Shown here: positions 15,485 through 24,346 of the stretch, piece after piece
Layout: every line of letters starts with the position of its first letter
How positions within the stretch are numbered: the stretch's first letter is position 1
DNA from: Pseudomonas paralactis
GTDB lineage: Bacteria > Pseudomonadota > Gammaproteobacteria > Pseudomonadales > Pseudomonadaceae
Direction of reading: 5' to 3'
Length of the DNA: 51,995 nucleotides
Assembly: GCF_001439735.1 (NCBI RefSeq)
Contig: NZ_JYLN01000018.1
Span: forward strand, 1 to 51,995
Made by a program: the position numbers and the translations under genes
The notes under the pieces: model-generated
What the model saw: the letters and a program-made list of their open reading frames with translations, nothing else
What the model was told of the DNA's origin: nothing
Database searches by the model: none

Positions 15485-16725
15485 TCGGCGAACCGGCGGA
15501 ACACCAGGGAGCCGTTGGTGCCACCAAACCCGAACGAGTTGGAGATCGCCACGTCGATCGGCATCGGTTGCGCTTCGTGCGGCACGAAGTTCAGGTCGCA
15601 GCCTTCGTCCGGCTCATCAAGGTTGATGGTTGGCGGAGCGACCTGATCCTTGATCGCCATCACACTGAAGATCGCCTCGACCGCGCCCGCCGCACCCAAC
15701 AGGTGGCCGGTCATGGACTTGGTGGAACTGACCGCCAGCTTGTAGGCATGTTCACCGAACACCGACTTGATGGCTTCGGCTTCCGCCAGGTCACCGGTCG
15801 GCGTCGAAGTACCATGAGCATTGATGTACTGCACCTGGTCGGGATTGACCTTCGCATCACGCAGCGCATTGGTGATGCAGCGCGCAGCACCGGCACCGTC
15901 GGACGGTGGCGACGTCATGTGATAGGCATCACCGCTCATGCCAAAGCCGATCAACTCGGCGTAGATGGTGGCGCCACGCGCCTTGGCGTGCTCCAACTCT
16001 TCCAGCACCAGGGCACCGGCACCGTCAGACAGCACGAAGCCATCACGGCCCTTGTCCCACGGACGGCTGGCCCGGGTCGGCTCGTCATTGCGGGTCGACA
16101 GCGCACGGGAAGCACCAAAGCCACCCATGCCCAAGCCGCAGGCGGCCATTTCAGCGCCACCGGCAATCATCACATCGGCTTCGTCATAGGCGATGTTGCG
16201 CGCCGCCATGCCGATGCAGTGGGTGCCGGTGGTGCACGCCGTTGCGATGGCGTAGTTAGGCCCTTGTGCACCCAGATGGATAGACAGGAAGCCGGAAATC
16301 ATATTGATGATCGAGCCCGGTACGAAGAATGGTGAAATTCGACGGGGGCCGGAATCGTGCAGCGTGCGGCTGGTTTCTTCGATATTGGTCAAACCGCCAA
16401 TACCCGAACCCATGGCCACGCCGATGCGGTCACGGTTGGCGTCGGTAACTTCCAGGCCGGCGTTGCGCACTGCCTGAAAACCGGCTGCCAGGCCGTATTG
16501 AATGAACAGGTCGAGCTTGCGGGACTCTTTGATCGAGAGATATTCCTCGACATTGAAACCCTTTACCGAGCCGCCAAAACGGGTGGAATAGGCAGAAAGG
16601 TCCGTGTGTTCGATCAGACCAATACCACTGCGGCCAGCCAGAATGCCCTGCCAACTGCTCGGCACATCCGTACCCAGTGGCGACAACATACCCATACCGG
16701 TGACTACGACGCGTCTACGCGACAC
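15481..16725 (-). CDS. fabF: Beta-ketoacyl-ACP synthase II
   Basis: Condensing enzyme of fatty-acid elongation (acyl-ACP + malonyl-ACP). The 414-residue protein carries catalytic Cys164 in TACTTGTHC, then NAHGTSTPTGD and SMTGHLLGAAGAVE with the two active-site histidines, and the Gly-rich C-terminal FGFGGTNGSLVF. It follows acpP with a 128-bp gap that holds a terminator-like hairpin, so its expression may be partly uncoupled from the very abundant acpP transcript. It overlaps pabC by four bases. Confidence 0.97.
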   Translation of the reverse strand: MSRRRVVVTGMGMLSPLGTDVPSSWQGILAGRSGIGLIEHTDLSAYSTRFGGSVKGFNVEEYLSIKESRKLDLFIQYGLAAGFQAVRNAGLEVTDANRDRIGVAMGSGIGGLTNIEETSRTLHDSGPRRISPFFVPGSIINMISGFLSIHLGAQGPNYAIATACTTGTHCIGMAARNIAYDEADVMIAGGAEMAACGLGMGGFGASRALSTRNDEPTRASRPWDKGRDGFVLSDGAGALVLEELEHAKARGATIYAELIGFGMSGDAYHMTSPPSDGAGAARCITNALRDAKVNPDQVQYINAHGTSTPTGDLAEAEAIKSVFGEHAYKLAVSSTKSMTGHLLGAAGAVEAIFSVMAIKDQVAPPTINLDEPDEGCDLNFVPHEAQPMPIDVAISNSFGFGGTNGSLVFRRFAE

Positions 16726-16790
16726 AGCACTCTCCTTTTTCTAATGACGACACTTCGATTCGCAGCTTACTTTTCATCAGTGCTTAAAGA

Positions 16791-16824
16791 AAAAACCGCA
16801 CGCCGTTACAGCAGTGCGGTTTTT
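16791..16824. terminator. Hairpin terminator/attenuator between acpP and fabF
   Basis: An 11-base stem (AAAAACCGCAC, 16791-16801, with GTGCGGTTTTT, 16814-16824) bounded by A and T runs works on both strands. On the minus strand it lies directly after acpP and would trim acpP read-through into fabF. Confidence 0.85.
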
Positions 16825-16853
16825 CCCTGACAGCAAGCGACGACTACAAACTA

Positions 16854-17090
16854 TTACGCCTGGTGGGCAGTAACGTAGTCGATGGCAGCTTGAACAGTAG
16901 TGATTTTTTCAGCTTCTTCGTCCGGGATTTCGGTCTCGAATTCCTCTTCCAGAGCCATCACCAGCTCAACGGTGTCAAGGGAATCGGCACCCAAGTCTTC
17001 TACGAAGGAAGCAGTGTTGACCACTTCTTCTTCCTTAACGCCCAGTTGCTCGGCAACGATTTTCTTGACGCGCTCTTCGATGGTGCTCAT
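16854..17090 (-). CDS. acpP: Acyl carrier protein
   Basis: A 78-residue acidic carrier of acyl chains. Ser37 in the DSLDTVELV motif is the site of 4'-phosphopantetheine attachment. The phosphopantetheinyl transferase that could act on it is at 35293-36009. It has its own upstream region of 191 bp with AT-rich sequence suited to a strong promoter, and a hairpin terminator follows. Sequence and length are those of housekeeping AcpP. Confidence 0.97.
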   Translation of the reverse strand: MSTIEERVKKIVAEQLGVKEEEVVNTASFVEDLGADSLDTVELVMALEEEFETEIPDEEAEKITTVQAAIDYVTAHQA

Positions 17091-17281
17091 ACCTTGTTTA
17101 ACTCCTAATGGACAAATTCAGGCAGCTGGCCAGTGGGTAAGTGTATAGAAAGCCATTTCAGCTTTTCAACTGAAAGCTTCACCCTGTACCCGGTCGGCCA
17201 CCTGCCTATAAATTAAGTTGCAGCTTTATAACGGATTTTAGACAGCTCGTATGACATTTTTTTGAAGCGATCCGTCACAAT

Positions 17282-18025
17282 TTAACTCATGTACATCCCG
17301 CCGTTCACCGGGATTGTAGCCCCAGTCACGTATGCCGCACCGTCGGATGCCAGGAAAGTGACCACATTCGCGATCTCTTGAGCCTGGCCCAGACGGCCCA
17401 GCGGAATCTGCGTCAGCAACGCTTCACGCTGTGCTTCCGGCAGTTCACGGGTCATATCGGTGTCGATGAACCCTGGGGCCACCGAGTTGACCGTAATCGA
17501 CCGCGAACCGACTTCACGTGCCAGTGCTCGGCTGAAACCTTCCAGACCGGCCTTGGCGGAAGCGTAGTTTACTTGGCCTGCGTTGCCCATGGCACCCACT
17601 ACGGAGCCAATATTGATAATTCGGCCCCAACGCGCCTTGGTCATGCCGCGCAAAACACCCTTGGACAGGCGGAACAGACTGTTCAGGTTGGTATCGACCA
17701 CGTCGTACCACTCGTCGTCTTTCATGCGCATCATCAGGTTGTCACGGGTGATACCGGCGTTGTTCACCAGAATTGCCGGTGCACCGAACTGTGCAGTGAT
17801 CTCGGCCAGTACGCCAGCCACGGACTCATCGCTGGTCACATTCAGCTCAAGGCCGGTGCCCTGCACGCCGTTTTCCTTCAGGGTCGCGGCGATACGCTCG
17901 GCGCCCGAGGCGGAAGTGGCGGTGCCGATCACAACGGCGCCCTGACGCCCCAACTCCAAAGCGATGGCCTGACCAATGCCACGGCTAGCGCCGGTAACCA
18001 GTGCAACTTTACCTTGCAGACTCAT
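17282..18025 (-). CDS. fabG: 3-oxoacyl-ACP reductase
   Basis: A 247-residue SDR enzyme reducing beta-ketoacyl-ACP with NADPH. It shows TGASRGIG (11-18), NNAG (88-91), and the triad Ser141, Tyr154 and Lys158 (YASAK). It lies 24 bp after fabD and 191 bp before acpP. The order plsX-fabD-fabG-acpP-fabF is standard for gamma-proteobacteria; fabH is absent between plsX and fabD, as in other pseudomonads. Confidence 0.97.
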   Translation of the reverse strand: MSLQGKVALVTGASRGIGQAIALELGRQGAVVIGTATSASGAERIAATLKENGVQGTGLELNVTSDESVAGVLAEITAQFGAPAILVNNAGITRDNLMMRMKDDEWYDVVDTNLNSLFRLSKGVLRGMTKARWGRIINIGSVVGAMGNAGQVNYASAKAGLEGFSRALAREVGSRSITVNSVAPGFIDTDMTRELPEAQREALLTQIPLGRLGQAQEIANVVTFLASDGAAYVTGATIPVNGGMYMS

Positions 18026-18049
18026 GCAGGCTTCTCCTAAGTACGGGAT

Positions 18050-18988
18050 TCAGGCCAGTGCCGCACGAGCGGCAGCGAAGGCTTCAGGGGTATTGAGGTT
18101 GGCGGTGGACACACCGTCGGCGCAGCGCTTGTTCAAGCCTGCCAGGACTTTGCCCGGGCCGCACTCGACCAGTTCAGTGGCACCATTGGCGGCCAGGGTC
18201 TGGACCGATTCAACCCAGCGTACCGGCTTGTACAGTTGCTCCAGCAGGTCGCGCTTGAGGGTGTCGAGGTCGGCGGCCACGGCCGCGCTGACGTTCTGCA
18301 CCAGCGGGATCTGCGGCGCCTGCCAGTTGATGGCGGCGATGGACTCGGCAAAACGCTCGGCAGCCGGGCGCATCAGCTCGCAGTGGGACGGCACGCTCAC
18401 CGGCAACGGTAACGCACGCTTGGCACCACGGGCCTTGCAGCCTTCGATGGCACGCTCTACCGCGGCCTTGGCGCCGGCGATCACTACCTGGCCCGGGGAG
18501 TTGAAGTTTACCGCGCTGACCACTTCGCCTTGCGCCGCTTCGGCGCAGGCCTCGATGACCACCGCGTCGTCCAGGCCCAGGATCGCGGCCATGCCGCCCT
18601 GCCCTGCCGGAACGGCTTCTTGCATCAGCTGACCACGACGCTCGACCAGCTTGACCGCTTCACCCAGGGTCAGGCTGCCCGCCGCTACCAGGGCGCTGTA
18701 TTCGCCCAGGCTGTGCCCGGCGACAAAAGCTGGACGCGCCCCGCCTTCTGCCAACCACAAACGCCACAGGGCGATCGAAGCAGTCAGGATGGCCGGCTGG
18801 GTTTTATCGGTTTGATTGAGTTGCTCTTCCGGCCCTTGCTGGGTCAGCGCCCACAGGTCGTAACCCAGGGCCTCGGAAGCTTCCTTGAAAGTGTCCAGAA
18901 TCAGCGGGTATTGCGCGCCCAGCTCGGCCAACATGCCGAGGGACTGCGAACCCTGCCCTGGAAAGACGAATGCGAGGGATGTAGACAT
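18050..18988 (-). CDS. fabD: Malonyl-CoA:ACP transacylase
   Basis: Transfers malonyl groups from CoA to ACP. The 312-residue protein has the FPGQGSQ motif near the N-terminus, catalytic Ser93 in GHSLGEYSAL, and VPSHCELM with the active-site His. The start is the ATG giving MSTSLAFVFPGQ. The open frame extends 15 codons upstream, but those codons are not family-like. It is separated from plsX by 126 bp, where fabH sits in E. coli. Confidence 0.96.
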   Translation of the reverse strand: MSTSLAFVFPGQGSQSLGMLAELGAQYPLILDTFKEASEALGYDLWALTQQGPEEQLNQTDKTQPAILTASIALWRLWLAEGGARPAFVAGHSLGEYSALVAAGSLTLGEAVKLVERRGQLMQEAVPAGQGGMAAILGLDDAVVIEACAEAAQGEVVSAVNFNSPGQVVIAGAKAAVERAIEGCKARGAKRALPLPVSVPSHCELMRPAAERFAESIAAINWQAPQIPLVQNVSAAVAADLDTLKRDLLEQLYKPVRWVESVQTLAANGATELVECGPGKVLAGLNKRCADGVSTANLNTPEAFAAARAALA

Positions 18989-19114
18989 GTAACAAGCCCC
19001 TAATGATCTGGTCGTCAAAAATGCGCACTCCAATGGCGGGAGCGCACGAAACTGACAGATTGGATGGTCAATTGAACTGGCCGGTCACATTTAAGCACTC
19101 CCGGGCCAATTCGC

Positions 19115-20125
19115 CTAAGGCAACAGATCCTCAAGACGGCCGTGCAAGCGTTGCGGCAGGTTTTCCTGAATCTCGATTAACGCCCGCGCAATCGCACTTT
19201 GAAACCCCTGTACACCGGCCGAGCCGTGGCTTTTAACCACAATGCCCTGCAAGCCAAGAAAGCTTGCCCCGTTGTGCCGTGCCGGTGCCAGGTCGGCCTG
19301 CAAGCGGCGCATCAATGGCAGCGCCAGGGCACCGACCATGCGCGATACCAGGTTGCGCTTGAACAACGCCTCGATACGCGCGGCAATCATGGTTGCCAAG
19401 CCTTCGCTGGACTTGAGCAGGATGTTGCCGACAAACCCGTCACACACCACCACGTCGGCTTCGCCACGGTACAAGCCGTCACCTTCGACAAAACCGATGT
19501 AGTTCAAGCCTGGCGCGCCTTGCAACAAGCTGGCGGCCAGCTTGACCTGCTGGTTGCCCTTGATCTCCTCGGTGCCGATATTCAGCAGGGCCACCCTGGG
19601 CCGGGCAACGCCCAGCGCTTCGGCGGCCACCGAGCCCATCACGGCAAACTGCAACAGGTGCTCGGCACTGCAATCGACATTGGCGCCCAGGTCCAGCAAC
19701 TGGCAATAGCCCTTCTGCGTCGGAATTGCCGCCACCATCGCCGGCCGGTCAATACCCGGCAAGGTCTTGAGCACATGCCGCGACAAGGCCATCAACGCCC
19801 CCGTATTGCCGGCACTGACACAGGCTTGCACCTTGCCATCACGCAACAGCTCAAGGGCCACTCGCATTGAAGAGTCGGGCTTGCCACGCAAGGCTGCGGC
19901 CGGCTTTTCGTCCATGCTGATGGTTTCGCTGGCTGGCGTAATGGTCAGGCGCGCGCGATCCACCGCCGGATGGCTGGCAATCAGTTCTTCAAGAAGGGTA
20001 GGTTGACCGACGAGGGTCAGGTGCAGCGAGGGCGTAGCAGACAGGCTGGCAATGCAAGCCTGAACAATGCTGCGGGGACCGAAGTCCCCGCCCATTGCGT
20101 CAATCGCGATGACTTGGGCAGACAA
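19115..20125 (-). CDS. plsX: Phosphate acyltransferase PlsX
   Basis: A 336-residue peripheral-membrane enzyme making acyl-phosphate from acyl-ACP for phospholipid synthesis. Family motifs visible are IDAMGGDFGP at the N-terminus, SAGNTGALMA, GANVDC, and CDGFVGNILLKSSEG. It starts four bp after the rpmF stop, giving the conserved yceD-rpmF-plsX operon. Confidence 0.95.
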   Translation of the reverse strand: MSAQVIAIDAMGGDFGPRSIVQACIASLSATPSLHLTLVGQPTLLEELIASHPAVDRARLTITPASETISMDEKPAAALRGKPDSSMRVALELLRDGKVQACVSAGNTGALMALSRHVLKTLPGIDRPAMVAAIPTQKGYCQLLDLGANVDCSAEHLLQFAVMGSVAAEALGVARPRVALLNIGTEEIKGNQQVKLAASLLQGAPGLNYIGFVEGDGLYRGEADVVVCDGFVGNILLKSSEGLATMIAARIEALFKRNLVSRMVGALALPLMRRLQADLAPARHNGASFLGLQGIVVKSHGSAGVQGFQSAIARALIEIQENLPQRLHGRLEDLLP

Positions 20126-20129
20126 GTGA

Positions 20130-20312
20130 TTACTCGTCAGCGCCCTTGTCGATCACTTTACGGCCACGGTATACGCCTTCTGGCGATACGTGGTGACGCA
20201 GGTGAACTTCACCAGTGGTCTTTTCCACGGACAGGGTGCTAGCCTCGAGAGCGTCGTGCGAACGGCGCATGTCACGGGCGGAGCGGGATTTTTTGTTCTG
20301 CTGAACAGCCAT
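20130..20312 (-). CDS. rpmF: 50S ribosomal protein L32
   Basis: A 60-residue basic ribosomal protein. It begins [22 protein letters not shown] and contains [17 protein letters not shown]. The zinc-binding cysteines found in some L32 proteins are absent, which marks a cysteine-free (C-minus) form, as is usual in this group. It lies 13 bp after yceD and four bp before plsX. Confidence 0.97.
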
Positions 20313-20325
20313 AATTGATTAACTC

Positions 20326-20856
20326 CTAAACGTTTGGGTCACGCTTTAACTGCGCCAATACACTGAACGGGTTGGACCGCGTTACCTCGTCCTCGCTCGG
20401 CTCGGCCTCGTCATCGAGACCCTCCGGCTGCTGGCATTCTTCCGGATGATGAGCAGGCACAATGGGCAAGGCGAGCAAAAGCTCCTCCTCGATCAGTGCA
20501 TGCAGATCCAATGGATCTTCGCCCAGTTCCAGCACGTCATAACCTTTCGGCAACGACTGGGTATTCGCACCCTCTTTCACCACAGCATAACTGCATTCGC
20601 TGTGGATCGGCAGGGTGACCAGCTCAAGACAACGCTGGCAAACCATTTTGACTTCGGTGTCGATAAAACTGTGGATTACCACAGACTTACGTTCATCTCG
20701 TTCAAAAACGAATTTAGCCTGCACCGTACCGACAGTGTCGGAAAGCGGGTCGCAGAGTCTCTCCAAATCGGCCAGCAGCACTTCACCTTGAAGGGTGGTG
20801 CCACGATCAGCCAATTTGCGCGGGTCAACGTGAGGTGGAATCGGGTCATTCAACAT
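20326..20856 (-). CDS. yceD: YceD/DUF177 protein (23S rRNA accumulation protein)
   Basis: A 176-residue protein of the DUF177 family, linked in E. coli to 23S rRNA accumulation. It has two Cys pairs: CQRC in VKMVCQRCLELV, and a C-terminal region with HHPEECQQPE. The start is the ATG giving MLNDPIPPHVDPRK. A further in-frame ATG eight codons upstream is less likely. It heads the yceD-rpmF-plsX operon and is divergent from maf. Confidence 0.92.
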   Translation of the reverse strand: MLNDPIPPHVDPRKLADRGTTLQGEVLLADLERLCDPLSDTVGTVQAKFVFERDERKSVVIHSFIDTEVKMVCQRCLELVTLPIHSECSYAVVKEGANTQSLPKGYDVLELGEDPLDLHALIEEELLLALPIVPAHHPEECQQPEGLDDEAEPSEDEVTRSNPFSVLAQLKRDPNV

Positions 20857-20961
20857 AGGCGCAGCATTATAGGGATGCACCCGGCCATGTCAAAGGAAAT
20901 TCAGCCCTGTGCGTCAGCCGGTCACGTCGCTAGAATCGGCGACTGCCTTGAGGAGACGTAT

Positions 20962-21540
20962 ATGCTGCCTTTATTACTCGCGTCCAGCTCGGTTTATCGC
21001 CGGGAATTACTGAGCCGCCTGCACCTGCCGTTCATCTGCAGTTCGCCGGACATCGACGAAAGCCACCGCCCGGACGAGTCAGCCATTGAACTGGTCAAGC
21101 GCCTGGCAGAACAGAAGGCCCGCGCCCTTGCCGCCAGCCATCCTGGTCATTTGATTATTGGTTCCGATCAGGTCGCTGCGCTGGAAGGCCGGATCATCGG
21201 CAAGCCTCACACCTTCGAAAATGCCCGCGAGCAATTACTGGCTGCCAGCGGCAAGCGCGTGAGCTTCCTCACTGGCCTGGCACTGTTCAACAGCGAGACG
21301 GGGCGCTGCCAGGTGGACTGCGTGCCGTTTACCGTGCATATGCGCCAGCTGGATGCAGAACGCATCGAGCGCTACCTGCGGATCGAAGAGCCTTACGATT
21401 GCGCGGGCAGCTTCAAGGCCGAGGGACTGGGCGTCAGCCTGTTCCAGAGCACAGAAGGGCCGGATGCCACAAGCCTGGTAGGACTGCCACTCATCAGGCT
21501 GGTGGATATGCTACTGAATGAAGACGTGCACGTTCCCTAG
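20962..21540 (+). CDS. Maf-like nucleotide pyrophosphatase (YceF type)
   Basis: A 192-residue house-cleaning pyrophosphatase. It starts LLASSSVYRRELLSRL (the Maf nucleotide-binding motif), has the SPDIDESHRPDE motif, SDQVAALEGRIIGKP, and ends with GLPLIRLVDML. The YceF branch (7-methyl-GTP-specific in E. coli) is genomically tied to the rpmF-plsX-fab cluster, as here. The AGGAG ribosome site fixes the ATG. The open frame runs far upstream, but that is antisense to yceD. Confidence 0.9.
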   Translation: MLPLLLASSSVYRRELLSRLHLPFICSSPDIDESHRPDESAIELVKRLAEQKARALAASHPGHLIIGSDQVAALEGRIIGKPHTFENAREQLLAASGKRVSFLTGLALFNSETGRCQVDCVPFTVHMRQLDAERIERYLRIEEPYDCAGSFKAEGLGVSLFQSTEGPDATSLVGLPLIRLVDMLLNEDVHVP

Positions 21541-21554
21541 AAACACCACAACCC

Positions 21555-21650
21555 AAATGTGGAGGGGGCTTGCCCCCGATATAAGTGTACCAGCCACAAA
21601 TAAGGTGACTGATGCACTGCTATCGGGGGCAAGCCCCCTCCCACATTTTG
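21555..21650. repeat. REPIN, GGGAGGGGGCTTGCCCCC type, one arm with a deleted base
   Basis: The left arm reads ATGTGGAGGGGGCTTGCC (one G fewer than the usual ATGTGGGAGGGGG), and the right arm is intact (GGCAAGCCCCCTCCCACAT). It lies between the convergent ends of maf and sppA. Confidence 0.9.
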
Positions 21651-21668
21651 ATCACACCTGACTTGAGA

Positions 21669-22652
21669 TCAGCGCAGGGTCGGGCCCTGGAAGCCCATGT
21701 AAAGCGCAAGCTTCTCAGCGACGCTGGCACCAAGCTTCTTGGAGAAGCGATCGAACGGCGATTCTTCAACCGTAAAATCCACCAACTCCTTCTCGCCAAT
21801 CACATCCCGCGCCACCGAACTGGCGCTGCCCAGGCCGTCAATCAAGCCCAGCGGCAATGCTTGCTCGCCCGACCACACCAACCCGGAGAACAGCTCCGGA
21901 TGGTCCTTATCCTTCAACCGTTCACCACGACCCTGCTTGACGCTGGCGATGAACTGGCGATGGGTTGTATCGAGCACGCCCTGCCAGAACGCGGTTTCAT
22001 CCGCCTTCTGCGGCTGGAAAGGATCAAGGAACGACTTATGCTCACCCGAGGTGTAGGTGCGACGCTCGACCCCGAGCTTCTCCATGGCGCCGACAAAACC
22101 GTACCCGGCCGCCGTCACACCAATGGAACCCACCAGGCTGGCCTTGTCCGCGTAAATCTGGTCGGCGGCACTGGCGATGTAATAGGCGCCCGAAGCCCCC
22201 AGGTCGGAGATCACCGCATAAAGCTTGGTATCCGGATGCAGCCCGCGCAGGCGACGAATCTCGTCATATACATAACCCGACTGCACAGGGCTGCCGCCCG
22301 GGCTGTTGATACGCAGGATCACGCCCTTGACCTTGGGGTCTTCGAATGCAGCGCGCAGGCTGCTGACGATATTGTCGGCGCTCGCGGGCTCCTTGTCGGC
22401 AATCACGCCGCGCACCTCGATCAGGGCGGTGTAGTGGGTACCACGGGCGGCGCTTTTTTCCATGTCCATCAACGGACTGAACAGCGCCAGCATCCCAAGC
22501 AGGTAAACAAAGGTCAGCAGCTTGAAAAAAATCCCCCAGCGCCGCGAACGACGCTGCTCCTGGACGCTGGCCAGGAGGGTCTTCTCCAACAGCTTCCAGC
22601 TTTTACCATCACTGCTCTCGGCCTTTTCGGGCGCTTTCCACTCGTCACTCAT
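21669..22652 (-). CDS. sppA: Signal peptide peptidase SppA (36K type)
   Basis: A 327-residue membrane serine protease of the S49 family that degrades cleaved signal peptides. It has one membrane helix (about 41-60). The catalytic Ser154 in DLGASGAYYIASAAD and the general-base Lys206 in TSGEHKSFLDPF are present, with INSPGGSPV (oxyanion region) before them. It is 21 bp after the HAD gene and probably in an operon with it and rluC. Confidence 0.92.
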   Translation of the reverse strand: MSDEWKAPEKAESSDGKSWKLLEKTLLASVQEQRRSRRWGIFFKLLTFVYLLGMLALFSPLMDMEKSAARGTHYTALIEVRGVIADKEPASADNIVSSLRAAFEDPKVKGVILRINSPGGSPVQSGYVYDEIRRLRGLHPDTKLYAVISDLGASGAYYIASAADQIYADKASLVGSIGVTAAGYGFVGAMEKLGVERRTYTSGEHKSFLDPFQPQKADETAFWQGVLDTTHRQFIASVKQGRGERLKDKDHPELFSGLVWSGEQALPLGLIDGLGSASSVARDVIGEKELVDFTVEESPFDRFSKKLGASVAEKLALYMGFQGPTLR

Positions 22653-22673
22653 GCCATCAACCCCAGCAAAGAC

Positions 22674-23336
22674 TTATTGGGCCCGGCTGAGCCAGGCCTG
22701 CAGTTCAGAAAAACGATCAATCGTCAGCCTCGGCTCGTATTGCTGCAACGCCTCGGCGGCCTGGGCACCGTAGCTGACCGCCACGCTGTCCATGCCCGCA
22801 TTGCGCGCCATCATCAAGTCGAAAGACGCGTCACCCACCATCAATGCCTGGCGCGGCGACACGTCGCAATGCGCCAGGATCTGCTCCAGCATCAGAGGGT
22901 GGGGTTTGCTGGCGGTTTCATCGGCTGCACGGGTGATATCGAAATAGTCCTGCCAGCCATGCGCCTTGAGCACCCGATCCAGCCCGCGACGGGCCTTGCC
23001 GGTGGCGACCGCCAACTGATAACCCTCGGCACGCAAAGCCGCCAGCGACTGCACCACACCGTCGAACAATGGCGAGGGCTCGGCCTCCAGCGCGATGTAG
23101 TGATCGGCATAGTGCTCGCGGAACGCTATAAGTTCATCGTCGGCGATTTGCGGGTAAAGCGTGCGGATCGCTTCAGGCAAGCCCAGGCCGATAATGCCCT
23201 TGACCGCCAGGTCGCTGCACAACTCAAACCCTGAGCGAGTCGAGGCCATATGCATCGACTCGACAATCCGACCAATGGAATCGCACAGCGTCCCATCCCA
23301 ATCGAAGATCAGCAATTTGTAGTCAAGGTGCGACAC
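22674..23336 (-). CDS. HAD-family hydrolase (Gph/phosphoglycolate phosphatase-like)
   Basis: A 220-residue HAD phosphatase. Motif I DWDGTLCDS (Asp12 nucleophile, Asp14), a cap domain of the Gph type, motif II VATGK, and motif IV VGDASFDLMMARNAG. It overlaps rluC by 14 bases and precedes sppA, the same order as in other pseudomonads. The substrate is not known; phosphoglycolate or a small sugar phosphate is possible. Confidence 0.88.
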   Translation of the reverse strand: MSHLDYKLLIFDWDGTLCDSIGRIVESMHMASTRSGFELCSDLAVKGIIGLGLPEAIRTLYPQIADDELIAFREHYADHYIALEAEPSPLFDGVVQSLAALRAEGYQLAVATGKARRGLDRVLKAHGWQDYFDITRAADETASKPHPLMLEQILAHCDVSPRQALMVGDASFDLMMARNAGMDSVAVSYGAQAAEALQQYEPRLTIDRFSELQAWLSRAQ

Positions 23337-24282
23337 TCAAGCGCTCCACGGTCTTGGCCCACATCTCATCGACCGGCGCCTGCAGTTTCAATTCGCCACC
23401 ATCTGGCAGTGGCACGGTGAGCATGTAGGCGTGCAGGAACAGGCGCTTGCCGCCCAAATCGCGGATCTCCTTGGAGAACCCCTCGTCGCCGTACTTGGTG
23501 TCACCGGCAATGCAGTGCCCGGCGTGCAGAGTGTGCACACGAATCTGGTGGGTACGACCGGTAACCGGCTTGGCCTCAACCAGGGTGGCGAAGTCGCCGA
23601 AGCGGCGCAGTACCTTGAACAGGGTTAGGGCTTCTTTGCCCTCCTCGTCCACTTCGACCATGCGCTCGCCGGAGCGCAGGTTGCTCTTTTGCAGCGGCGC
23701 GCGAACGCTCTTGATCGAGCTGGCCCAGTTACCACGCACCAGCGCCATGTAGCGCTTGTCCACACCGTCGCCACGCAGGGCGGTGTGCAGGTGGCGCAAC
23801 ATGCTGCGCTTCTTGGCGATCATTAACAGGCCGGAGGTATCACGGTCCAGGCGATGGACCAGCTCCAGTTCCTTGGCATCCGGGCGCAACTGGCGAAAGG
23901 CTTCGATTACACCGAAGTTCAGGCCACTGCCGCCGTGAACCGCAATGCCGCATGGCTTGTTGATCACGATCAGCTTGTTGTCTTCGAAGACGATCGACGC
24001 TTCCAGGCGTTGCAACAGCCCCTGGGCCAAGGGCACAGGCTCGTCACGCTCAGGCACGCGCACGGGCGGCACACGGACAATATCGCCCGCCTGCAACTTG
24101 TACTCAGGCTTGATCCGCCCCTTGTTTACGCGCACTTCGCCTTTACGCAAAATGCGGTAAATCAAGGTCTTGGGCACGCCTTTGAGCCGGGCCAGGAGAA
24201 AATTATCGATGCGTTGGCCGGCATATTCCGGCGAGACCTCAAGCAGCTGGACGCTGGGGGTCGGGGGGGTGGTAGTCGTCAT
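23323..24282 (-). CDS. rluC: 23S rRNA pseudouridine synthase RluC
   Basis: Makes pseudouridines in 23S rRNA (positions 955, 2504 and 2580 in E. coli). The 319-residue protein has an N-terminal S4 domain (GQRIDNFLLARLKGVPKTLIYRILRKGEVRVNKGR, about 22-56) and the catalytic HRLDRDTSG (143-151, Asp146). It is divergent from rne, exactly the arrangement of E. coli rluC-rne. A 757-bp region between them carries the rne leader. Confidence 0.94.
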   Translation of the reverse strand: MTTTTPPTPSVQLLEVSPEYAGQRIDNFLLARLKGVPKTLIYRILRKGEVRVNKGRIKPEYKLQAGDIVRVPPVRVPERDEPVPLAQGLLQRLEASIVFEDNKLIVINKPCGIAVHGGSGLNFGVIEAFRQLRPDAKELELVHRLDRDTSGLLMIAKKRSMLRHLHTALRGDGVDKRYMALVRGNWASSIKSVRAPLQKSNLRSGERMVEVDEEGKEALTLFKVLRRFGDFATLVEAKPVTGRTHQIRVHTLHAGHCIAGDTKYGDEGFSKEIRDLGGKRLFLHAYMLTVPLPDGGELKLQAPVDEMWAKTVERLSVAP

Positions 24283-24311
24283 GGCCGCGATGATAACAAT
24301 TTTTTATGGAA

Positions 24312-24340
24312 TTGAAGCACTTAATCATTGCTGCTATAGT
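24312..24340 (+). promoter_or_regulatory. Predicted sigma-70 promoter of rne
   Basis: TTGAAG (24312-24317) and TATAGT (24335-24340) are separated by 17 bases, and the -10 is preceded by TGC (extended -10 character). Transcription would start near 24347, giving an rne leader of about 690 nt. Confidence 0.7.
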
Positions 24341-24346
24341 CGCGAA

